Of a stretch of DNA of 18,871 nt, positions 1 to 5,928 are shown one piece after another. The stretch spans positions 1 to 18,871 of the forward strand of contig CAAGAB010000092.1 of NCBI GenBank assembly GCA_900767685.1. Direction: 5' to 3'. Both the position numbers and the translations under genes were made by a program. Source of the stretch: an uncultured Coprococcus sp. GTDB taxonomy: Bacteria; Bacillota_A; Clostridia; Lachnospirales; Lachnospiraceae. The notes under the pieces are model-generated. The model did no database searches, was not told the origin of the DNA, and was given only the letters and a program-made list of their open reading frames with translations. Every line of letters starts with the position of its first letter. Position 1 is the first letter of the stretch.

Positions 1-362
1 ATCGCTGGCACTCGTCTTCTTATATATCTGGCAGGAGTCTGGATAACTCTCTGTGCAAATGCCACGTTCTCGTATATGGTCCTGTCCTTAAGCAGTCTGA
101 AGTTCTGGAATACTATACCGATCCTTCGTCTTACCTTTGGTATATCTTTTTTCTTTATCTTGCCATAGTCATATCCTGCCACAGTGATGTTGCCCGATGT
201 CGGTGCCATCTCCTTGAGCAGAAGCTTAAACAGTGTGGTTTTTCCTGATCCACTGCTTCCTACTATGAATACGAACTCGCCTTTTTCTATGTTTATATTC
301 ACATTCTTGAGAGCCTCTATACCGCCAGGGTATGTCATGCTCACGTTCTCCAATTCTATCAT
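1..362 (-). CDS. ftsE: Cell-division ATP-binding protein FtsE (3' end outside window)
   Basis: N-terminal 120 residues of an ABC ATPase, starting at an ATG at 362 preceded by AGGGAG. It reads MIELENVSMTYPGG, then a Walker A loop GSSGSGKTT at about residues 35-43, then the Q-loop region IGIVFQNFRLL at about 81-91. The phrases EKGEFVFIVG and KLLLKEMAPTSG, and the FRLLKDRTIYENVAFA stretch, are typical of FtsE rather than of nutrient importers. FtsE pairs with the membrane protein FtsX and energises activation of peptidoglycan hydrolases at the division site or sidewall; ftsX would be expected next, beyond position 1. The reading frame runs off the window, so signature motif, Walker B and H-loop are not visible. 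A sigma-A-like promoter lies at 418-446 on the same strand. A generic ABC importer ATPase is the alternative but less likely. Confidence 0.9.
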   Translation of the reverse strand, partial: MIELENVSMTYPGGIEALKNVNINIEKGEFVFIVGSSGSGKTTLFKLLLKEMAPTSGNITVAGYDYGKIKKKDIPKVRRRIGIVFQNFRLLKDRTIYENVAFAQRVIQTPARYIRRRVPA

Positions 363-417
363 CTTACATCTCCCTGAATGAAATTATATTATTTTCCCCC
401 ATTCAATAATCAACGAA

Positions 418-446
418 ATTGTAACAATTCTGTAACAATATGTCAA
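418..446 (-). promoter_or_regulatory. Sigma-A-type promoter of ftsE
   Basis: On the minus strand a perfect -35 TTGACA (446-441) is followed by a 17-nt spacer and a -10 TACAAT (423-418, five of six consensus bases). Transcription would start near 411, giving a leader of about 50 nt before the ftsE ATG at 362. Confidence 0.75.
420..436 (+). promoter_or_regulatory. Direct repeat TGTAAC-N5-TGTAAC, candidate WalR-type response-regulator site
   Basis: TGTAACAATTCTGTAAC on the plus strand consists of two identical hexamers at an 11-bp period, one helical turn. It matches the consensus known for the essential cell-wall regulator WalR/YycF (TGTWAH-N5-TGTWAH). It overlaps the -10 and spacer of the ftsE promoter, so a bound regulator would more likely repress than activate. 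The match is seen directly; the identity of the regulator is inference, since other OmpR-family regulators also bind 11-bp direct repeats. Confidence 0.45.
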
Positions 447-704
447 GTGTTACCATATATTACATGTTTAATAAAATCTTTTATTAAAATTACCGTCTGT
501 TTTTTCAACAATATCAATACAAGCTATATAAATCCAGTGTTTATACAACATTTATCGAATCTTCATATCACTTATGCACATAATAAAATTATGTCATATA
601 CAGATTAATTTTTTATTATAATACCATCCTGGATTTATTAATTTTTTATATCAGTATCAGGCTCGAAATTTGACATATTTTTTACAAAAAGTCCACTAAT
701 GAAA
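447..704. other. AT-rich spacer between the ftsE and uraA promoters
   Basis: Very AT-rich divergent intergenic DNA. The open frame inside it (378-608) has no ribosome site and translates into low-complexity residues, so I do not call a gene. A TTGACA at 670-675 has only a weak -10 partner at 19-nt spacing. No hairpin terminator or RNA structure was recognised here. Confidence 0.6.
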
Positions 705-733
705 TTGACCTTGTCCCTAAAAAAACCTATAAT
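705..733 (+). promoter_or_regulatory. Sigma-A-type promoter of uraA-upp
   Basis: -35 TTGACC (705-710), 17-nt spacer, perfect -10 TATAAT (728-733). The start site would be near 740, leaving a leader of only about 25 nt before the ATG at 766. That is too short to hold a PyrR-type attenuator, so regulation is more likely at initiation. Confidence 0.8.
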
Positions 734-765
734 TAGAAGAAAAACAACAGGGAGGATTATTACTT

Positions 766-2154
766 ATGGATAATCAAAAAGATGCCATCCGTGACGCACG
801 TCAGCTCGGAATTCCCAAGATGCTTTTGCTCGGATTCCAGCACATGTTCGCCATGTTTGGCGCAACAATTCTAGTTCCACTTCTCGTAAACGGCTACTTT
901 GAAGGCGAGGGACTCTCAATTCAGGTAACTCTCATATGTGCCGGTCTTGGAACACTCTTCTTCCACTTATGTACGAAACTCAAGGTACCCGCATTTCTCG
1001 GTTCTTCATTTGCATTTCTCGGAGGTTTCTCCACGGTGGCAGGTCTGAAAACAGGAATTTTCAAAGACATGACAATGGGCGAAAAACTTCCGTACGCCTG
1101 CGGCGGTATCGTGGTTGCCGGTCTCCTTTATCTGATCCTGGCTCTCATCGTCAAACTTGTAGGTGTTAAGCGAGTCATGAGATTCCTTCCACCTGTGGTT
1201 ACCGGACCTATAATCATCTGTATCGGTCTGAGCCTTGCACCGTCAGCCATATCAAATGCATCCAACAACTGGCTGCTCGCATTTATCGCACTGGCTGTCG
1301 TAATCGTGTTCAACATATGGGGCAAGGGAATGTTCAAGATCATCCCTATCCTCATGGGCGTGCTCATCTCATACGGTGTGGCACTTATCCTTCACCTCTG
1401 TGGTGTGACTAATCCTGGCGGAACAGCTATTTTGGACTTTTCGACAGTTTCCGATGCAAAGTTTCTCGGACTGCCACCTTTCCAGATCTGCAAGTTTGAC
1501 ATAACAGCCATACTTGTAATGGCTCCCATCGCCATAGCATCCATGATGGAACATATCGGTGACATCTGTGCTATATCAGCAACAGTTGACCAGAATTTCC
1601 TAGAGGATCCGGGACTTCACAGAACGCTTATCGGTGACGGTCTTGCAACCTCACTGTCAGCCCTCTTCGGCGGTCCTGCAAACACAACCTACGGAGAGAA
1701 CACAGGAGTTCTCGAGCTCAGCCGTGTACACGATCCAAGAGTCATCAGACTTGCTGCTTTATTTGCAGTCATCCTCGGATTCATACCTAAGGTTTCAGCG
1801 ATTATCAGTTCCATGCCTCTTGCCATCATCGGCGGCATAAGTTTCATCCTCTACGGAATGATTTCTGCCATCGGTGTAAGAAATGTGGTCGAGAACCATG
1901 TTGACTTCACAAAGTCAAGAAATCTGATAATAGCAGCCGTTATCATGGTATGTGGTCTCGGATTTACAAATGGTCTCACATTCACAATCGGCGGAACAAC
2001 CATCACCCTCACAGGTCTTGCCCTTGCCGCTATATTTGGTATTCTTCTGAATGCAATTCTACCTGGCAACGACTATACATTTGGCGAGAACACCAAGGGC
2101 GATGTAAGCCGCGGACTTGGAATGAATCCACAGAATTCCGATATAGAATCATAA
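766..2154 (+). CDS. uraA: Uracil permease, NCS2 family
   Basis: 462 residues; start supported by AGGGAGG at about 751-757. Multi-spanning membrane protein of the nucleobase:cation symporter-2 family, which takes up uracil with protons. Family marks visible: LLLGFQHMFAMFGATILVP at the N-terminus, MMEHIGD around residues 260-266, DPGLHRTLIGDG at 281-292, and FGGPANTTYGENTGV at 301-315. E262 and E311 align with the two substrate-contacting glutamates of E. coli UraA (E241, E290); the UraA H245 position is D266 here. The length matches the family, which is slightly longer than E. coli UraA. It is followed 96 nt downstream by upp, the enzyme that traps imported uracil as UMP, which favours uracil over xanthine as substrate. 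Confidence 0.92.
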   Translation: MDNQKDAIRDARQLGIPKMLLLGFQHMFAMFGATILVPLLVNGYFEGEGLSIQVTLICAGLGTLFFHLCTKLKVPAFLGSSFAFLGGFSTVAGLKTGIFKDMTMGEKLPYACGGIVVAGLLYLILALIVKLVGVKRVMRFLPPVVTGPIIICIGLSLAPSAISNASNNWLLAFIALAVVIVFNIWGKGMFKIIPILMGVLISYGVALILHLCGVTNPGGTAILDFSTVSDAKFLGLPPFQICKFDITAILVMAPIAIASMMEHIGDICAISATVDQNFLEDPGLHRTLIGDGLATSLSALFGGPANTTYGENTGVLELSRVHDPRVIRLAALFAVILGFIPKVSAIISSMPLAIIGGISFILYGMISAIGVRNVVENHVDFTKSRNLIIAAVIMVCGLGFTNGLTFTIGGTTITLTGLALAAIFGILLNAILPGNDYTFGENTKGDVSRGLGMNPQNSDIES

Positions 2155-2169
2155 TCATAACATTTGCGG

Positions 2170-2214
2170 TTGTTTCCGATCTGTGTGGTTTTTATAACAC
2201 GCGGATCGCTCCGC
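2170..2214 (+). promoter_or_regulatory. Possible internal promoter and leader hairpin ahead of upp
   Basis: In the 96-nt uraA-upp gap there is TTGTTT (2170-2175), a 17-nt spacer and TATAAC (2193-2198), a weak -35 with a good -10. Directly after it lies the perfect hairpin GCGGATCGCTCCGC (2201-2214; 5-bp stem, 4-nt loop). No T-run follows, so it is not a terminator. It could be the 5' end of a separate upp transcript or a stability element between the genes. Confidence 0.35.
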
Positions 2215-2250
2215 ATTACATTATCTGTATTATTCAGGAGGTTACACAAT

Positions 2251-2880
2251 ATGACAGATTACACAGTAATGACACATCCACTTATTCAGCACAAGATATC
2301 AAAGCTCAGAGACAAGAACACCGGAACTGCTGAGTTCCGTGCACTCGTTGAAGAGATTGCAATGCTTATGGGATATGAGGCTTTAAAGGATCTTCCTACT
2401 GAAGAAGTATGCATTGAGACTCCTATTGAGGAGTGCATGACACCGGTCATCGCAGGAAGAAACCTTGCGATAGTTCCTATTCTCCGCGCAGGTCTCGGAA
2501 TGGTCAGCGGACTTCAGGCTCTTGTTCCTACAGCCAAGATCGGACACATCGGACTGTACAGAGATGAGGAGACACATGAGCCTCATGAATACTACTGCAA
2601 GCTCCCTGATCCTATCGATGAGAGACTCATCGTTGTTACAGACCCTATGCTGGCAACAGGCGGATCAGCAGTTGCAGCCGTGGACTTCATCAAGCAGCAC
2701 GGCGGCAAGAACATCAAGTTCATGTCCATCATCGCTGCACCACAGGGTATCGAGAGACTTCTCAAGGCTCATCCGGACATACAGCTCTACGTTGGACATG
2801 TTGACCGCGAGCTGAATGAGAACGCATACATCTGCCCTGGACTTGGCGATGCCGGCGACAGAATATTTGGTACGAAGTAA
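2251..2880 (+). CDS. upp: Uracil phosphoribosyltransferase
   Basis: 209 residues from ATG 2251, chosen because AGGAGG (2236-2241) sits 9 nt upstream and the protein then has the usual family length. The frame is open back to 2164, but that part is not conserved-looking. Catalyses uracil + PRPP to UMP + pyrophosphate in the cytoplasm (pyrimidine salvage). Visible marks: PILRAGLGM at residues 76-84, PRPP-binding loop [13 protein letters not shown] at 128-140, and the uracil-binding C-terminal segment [12 protein letters not shown] at 193-204. It sits behind the uracil permease, forming an uptake-and-capture pair, and is followed by a terminator at 2962. Confidence 0.97.
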   Translation: MTDYTVMTHPLIQHKISKLRDKNTGTAEFRALVEEIAMLMGYEALKDLPTEEVCIETPIEECMTPVIAGRNLAIVPILRAGLGMVSGLQALVPTAKIGHIGLYRDEETHEPHEYYCKLPDPIDERLIVVTDPMLATGGSAVAAVDFIKQHGGKNIKFMSIIAAPQGIERLLKAHPDIQLYVGHVDRELNENAYICPGLGDAGDRIFGTK

Positions 2881-2961
2881 AATCAGCAAGGATTTGCGGT
2901 AAGAATTTAATGGCCTGGATTTCGTTGCAAAGATATTTGTTGTAAAGAATTTCTAAGAAAG

Positions 2962-3031
2962 ACTGCCACGCATATATGACAAATCTACCATCCATGATGG
3001 CAAGATGTCATGGCTGCGGGGCAGTTTTTTG
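2962..3031 (+). terminator. Long hairpin terminator after upp
   Basis: Stacked inverted repeats: ACTGCC (2962-2967) with GGCAGT (3020-3025), CGCA (2969-2972) with TGCG (3015-3018), ATGACA (2976-2981) with TGTCAT (3006-3011), and a tip CCATC-CAT-GATGG region (2988-3000). A run of T follows at 3025-3030. It ends the uraA-upp transcript. The 80 nt between the upp stop and the hairpin hold nothing recognisable. Confidence 0.85.
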
Positions 3032-3058
3032 TCAATTATCCTTTTCACGCTGTATAAC
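3029..3058 (+). promoter_or_regulatory. Promoter of nth-gltA, overlapping the upp terminator T-tract
   Basis: TTGTCA (3029-3034), 18-nt spacer, TATAAC (3053-3058), each one base from consensus. The -35 is formed partly from the T-run of the preceding terminator. A second, weaker candidate (TTGCGC 3132-3137, 16 nt, TATAGA 3154-3159) lies closer to the gene. Confidence 0.55.
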
Positions 3059-3065
3059 TTTTCGC

Positions 3066-3234
3066 AAGCAATTCCCAATCAAATTTTCACACTTCTAACA
3101 TTTTTATTAAGAATTGCTTTTCGATATCCATTTGCGCGGCTTTCATGTTATCATATAGAAGAATGTATCAGTTTTTCCAGGAAAATCTGACAAGAAGCAT
3201 CAGTCCTCAAAAGAGAGTTTTTCATAAGCTGATG
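3066..3234 (+). other. Structured leader of nth with two inverted repeats
   Basis: If transcription starts near 3065 the leader is about 190 nt. It opens with a 9-bp perfect inverted repeat, AAGCAATTC (3066-3074) and GAATTGCTT (3111-3119), with a 36-nt loop. A second pair, CATCAG (3198-3203) and CTGATG (3229-3234), ends just before the ribosome site GGAGG at 3244-3248. No known riboswitch class was recognised. Confidence 0.35.
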
Positions 3235-3254
3235 TTCAAAACCGGAGGTCTTTT

Positions 3255-3905
3255 ATGGAATCACAGAAGAGATATACAAAAAAACAGAGAACGCTGGACA
3301 TTATCGAGAGGCTGAAGAAAGAATACCCTGATACGGTATGCACTCTCGACACATCACACGCATGGCAGTTACTTGTCAGTGTCCGCCTGGCGGCGCAGTG
3401 CACTGATGCAAGGGTGAACGTTGTAGTGCAGGATCTTTTCGCAAAATATCCGGGAGTAAAAGAACTGGCCGCTGCAGATGTCAGTGACATTGAGGCCATT
3501 GTCAGACCTTGCGGACTGGGGAAAAGCAAGGCAAGAGATATTAGCGCATGTATGAACATGCTTGTTGATTCCTACAACTGTCAGGTTCCTGACAGCTTGG
3601 ACGAGCTGCTAAAGCTCCCCGGCGTTGGCAGAAAAAGTGCCAACCTCATCATGGGTGACATATATGGCAAGCCAGCCATTGTGACTGACACCCATTGTAT
3701 CCGGCTTGTCAACCGTATGGGATTGGTTGACGGGATCAAAGACCCGAAAAAAGTTGAGATGGAACTGTGGAAACTTGTACCTCCAGAGGAGAGCAATGAC
3801 TTCTGTCACAGGCTTGTGGATCACGGGAGAGCCGTGTGCTCAGCCAGGACAAAACCGCATTGCGATGCATGTTGTCTAAATGACATATGCAAAAAGATCT
3901 TATAA
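3255..3905 (+). CDS. nth: Endonuclease III, DNA base-excision repair
   Basis: 216 residues; ATG preceded by GGAGG with 6-nt spacing. Bifunctional DNA glycosylase/AP lyase that removes oxidised pyrimidines. The helix-hairpin-helix LPGVGRKSAN spans residues 121-130. Catalytic lysine K127 and aspartate D145 (in VTDTH) are 18 residues apart, as in E. coli Nth (K120, D138). The C-terminus carries the 4Fe-4S cysteines C195, C203, C206 and C212; the first spacing is C-x7-C rather than the C-x6-C of E. coli Nth. The gene ends 20 nt before gltA and probably shares its transcript, an arrangement that makes no obvious pathway sense. Confidence 0.95.
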   Translation: MESQKRYTKKQRTLDIIERLKKEYPDTVCTLDTSHAWQLLVSVRLAAQCTDARVNVVVQDLFAKYPGVKELAAADVSDIEAIVRPCGLGKSKARDISACMNMLVDSYNCQVPDSLDELLKLPGVGRKSANLIMGDIYGKPAIVTDTHCIRLVNRMGLVDGIKDPKKVEMELWKLVPPEESNDFCHRLVDHGRAVCSARTKPHCDACCLNDICKKIL

Positions 3906-3925
3906 ATTTCATAAGGAGGAACTAT

Positions 3926-5281
3926 ATGGAGTATATGGAAAATCTTACAGGCTACGTTGAAAAACAATCACATCTTTGTCAGCAGCACGATAACATCGAC
4001 AAAGAACTGTACAGCAAATATGGTGTAAAGCGTGGTCTTCGTGACGAGAATGGTCAGGGAGTATTGACCGGACTTACAAACATTTCCCAGATCATAGCAT
4101 TTAAGGATGTGGACGGTCAGAAAGTCCCATGTGATGGAGAGCTGCTATATCGCGGCTACGATGTGCAGGATCTGGTAAAGGGCGGCAAGGGAAAACGTCA
4201 TATATTTGAGGAGGCTGCTTATCTGCTGCTTTTTGGTGAACTTCCTACCAAGGCACAGCTCACAGAATTCAGCGGAGTTATATCTGAGTCTATGAATCTG
4301 CCAACAAACTTCACACGAGATGTCATCATGAAGGCACCAAGTGTTGATATCATGAATTCGATGACAAGGAGTGTCCTGACACTGGCATCCTATGACAATC
4401 AGGCAACAAACCTTGACATCGACAATGTGCTGAGACAGTGCATCGGACTCATCGGCACATTTCCTATGATGGCTGTCTACGGCTACCACGCATACAACCA
4501 CTATGAGAATGATGGAAGTATGTACATACATCGTCCTGACAAAGATGCATCAGTGGCAGAGAACCTGCTCAGGATGCTCAGGCCAGACATGAAGTACACT
4601 GAACTTGAGGCGAGGGTTCTGGACATCGCTCTCCTGCTTCACATGGAGCACGGTGGCGGTAACAACTCAACATTTACAACAAGGGTTGTAACATCCTCAG
4701 GATCCGACACCTATTCAGCGATTGCCGCTGCCCTCTCTTCCCTTAAAGGAAGGAAACACGGCGGTGCAAATCTTCAGGTTATGAATATGATGGACGATAT
4801 AAAGGAACATATCAATGATTACCACGATGAGGAGGCCATTGAAGCCTACCTTGACAAGCTGCTGAACAAGCAGGCGTATGACCACAAAGGACTTATATAT
4901 GGTATGGGACATGCGGTATACTCCCTGTCCGATCCAAGAGAAAAGGTGTTCAAGGCATTTGTAGAACAGCTCGCAGCAGCCAAAGGCAGAGATGAGGACA
5001 TGGCTCTGTACAACAACATCGAAAAGATCGCGCCTAAGCTCATCGCAAAAGAGCGCAAGATATACAAGGGTGTAAGTCCAAATGTGGATTTCTACAGCGG
5101 ATTTGTATACGAGATGCTCGGCATTCCTAGAGAACTCTACACACCTCTCTTTGCCGTTGCACGTATAGTCGGCTGGAGCGCCCACAGAATTGAGGAGCTT
5201 GTAACAACAGACAAGATAATCAGACCGGCATACAAGAGTCTTGTGACACATAGAGACTATGTGGACAGAGATGCCAGATAG
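3926..5281 (+). CDS. gltA: Citrate synthase
   Basis: 451 residues from ATG 3926, chosen because AAGGAGGA lies at 3913-3920; the frame is open 13 codons further upstream but overlaps nth there. Condenses acetyl-CoA and oxaloacetate to citrate, here most likely feeding 2-oxoglutarate/glutamate synthesis in an anaerobe. Family marks: MEHGGGNNSTF (residues 240-250), KGRKHGGAN (274-282), GMGHAVYSLSDPR (326-338), NVDFYSGFVYEMLGIP (386-401). Catalytic H278, H329 and D388 are all present, with H242 and R337/R421 in substrate positions. The long N-terminal part before LLYRGYDV fits clostridial citrate synthases. 2-methylcitrate synthase activity cannot be excluded, but no prp genes are nearby. Confidence 0.93.
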   Translation: MEYMENLTGYVEKQSHLCQQHDNIDKELYSKYGVKRGLRDENGQGVLTGLTNISQIIAFKDVDGQKVPCDGELLYRGYDVQDLVKGGKGKRHIFEEAAYLLLFGELPTKAQLTEFSGVISESMNLPTNFTRDVIMKAPSVDIMNSMTRSVLTLASYDNQATNLDIDNVLRQCIGLIGTFPMMAVYGYHAYNHYENDGSMYIHRPDKDASVAENLLRMLRPDMKYTELEARVLDIALLLHMEHGGGNNSTFTTRVVTSSGSDTYSAIAAALSSLKGRKHGGANLQVMNMMDDIKEHINDYHDEEAIEAYLDKLLNKQAYDHKGLIYGMGHAVYSLSDPREKVFKAFVEQLAAAKGRDEDMALYNNIEKIAPKLIAKERKIYKGVSPNVDFYSGFVYEMLGIPRELYTPLFAVARIVGWSAHRIEELVTTDKIIRPAYKSLVTHRDYVDRDAR

Positions 5282-5289
5282 TTCAGGCA

Positions 5290-5364
5290 AATAAAAACTC
5301 CCACTCTTCGAGTATGTACATACATTGTATATGTACCTCTCAAAGAGCGGGAGTTTTATTTGTT
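5290..5364. terminator. Bidirectional terminator between gltA and trxA
   Basis: A 64-nt near-perfect hairpin: AAAACTCCC (5294-5302) with GGGAGTTTT (5349-5357), CTCTT (5304-5308) with AAGAG (5343-5347), GAG with CTC, and GTACATA (5316-5322) with TATGTAC (5330-5336). The plus-strand side ends in TTTTATTTG and the minus-strand side in TTTTTATTTG, so it can serve both convergent genes. Confidence 0.9.
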
Positions 5365-5436
5365 TTCAGATATTAAAAAGATATTTTTTCAGGTGCCTTT
5401 TCTTTTTAATTTTTTAGTTTTTCTTACTCGTTTGAC

Positions 5437-5457
5437 GGTAAATGTTTGACATTTACT
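5437..5457. other. Perfect 8-bp hairpin next to the trxA stop
   Basis: GTAAATGT (5438-5445), loop TTG, ACATTTAC (5449-5456), 5 nt past the trxA stop codon on the minus strand. On that strand it is not followed at once by a T-run, so it is more likely a 3'-end protecting hairpin than the terminator itself. Confidence 0.45.
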
Positions 5458-5461
5458 GATC

Positions 5462-5773
5462 TTACTTGTTTTTGTTTATAAAATCAATCAGATCATACTT
5501 GGATATCGCACCAACGCTTCTGGAAACCTCCACGCCATCCTTGTAGAGAATCAGCGTAGGTACGCTGAACACTTTGTTTGATGCGGCAAGTCCTGGATTC
5601 TCATCAACATCAACATTGAAAAAGCTGACCTCATCCTTCATGTCCTCTGCAACAGTGTGAAATACCGGAGCCATCATCTTACAGGGTCCGCACCAGGTTG
5701 CCGAGAAATCAGCTACGGCGATCTTACTCGATTTTATCTCATCAAAATTATCTCCAACTACTTTCTTTACCAT
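5462..5773 (-). CDS. trxA: Thioredoxin
   Basis: 103 residues; ATG at 5773 with AGGAGG (5787-5782) upstream. Cytoplasmic disulfide reductase with the classical active site WCGPCK (W27, C28, C31) following ADFSATW, the core VDVDENPGLA at residues 54-63, and the cis-proline loop VPT (P72). Length is that of a normal single-domain thioredoxin, about 105. It has its own promoter at 5849-5878 and shares a terminator with gltA. It lies 155 nt downstream of the metal ATPase with no clear terminator between them, so readthrough from that operon is possible. No thioredoxin reductase gene is in view. Confidence 0.95.
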   Translation of the reverse strand: MVKKVVGDNFDEIKSSKIAVADFSATWCGPCKMMAPVFHTVAEDMKDEVSFFNVDVDENPGLAASNKVFSVPTLILYKDGVEVSRSVGAISKYDLIDFINKNK

Positions 5774-5848
5774 AATGTATCCCTCCTGACAATATTATCT
5801 GTAGATCAGTGCATTTTATGTGATATAGCTAGCATATCTTTTAATTGT

Positions 5849-5878
5849 ATAATGTCATATATGAGTGCATCCAGTCAA
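5849..5878 (-). promoter_or_regulatory. Promoter of trxA
   Basis: Minus strand TTGACT (5878-5873), 18-nt spacer, CATTAT (5854-5849). The -35 has five of six consensus bases and the -10 four. The start site would be about 70 nt before the trxA ATG. Confidence 0.5.
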
Positions 5879-5928
5879 TACATTTTAATGGTGAAAAGTA
5901 ATCTAATAAAAATTGGCTCTGATAAAAA

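Noticed and set aside
378..608. 76-codon plus-strand open frame in the ftsE-uraA gap
   Set aside because: AT-rich, no Shine-Dalgarno, and overlaps the ftsE promoter; composition like non-coding DNA.
734..765. PyrR-binding attenuator before the uracil permease
   Set aside because: The predicted leader is only about 25 nt, with no terminator or antiterminator structure.
2164..2250. 29-codon N-terminal extension of Upp
   Set aside because: The family length and AGGAGG at 2236-2241 support ATG 2251; the extension spans the intergenic hairpin.
2915..2950. 11-codon ORF after upp (ATG GCC TGG ...)
   Set aside because: No ribosome site, very short, located just before the terminator.
4715..5290. 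191-codon minus-strand open frame opposite gltA
   Set aside because: Antisense to conserved catalytic segments of citrate synthase; no ribosome site and no recognisable domain.
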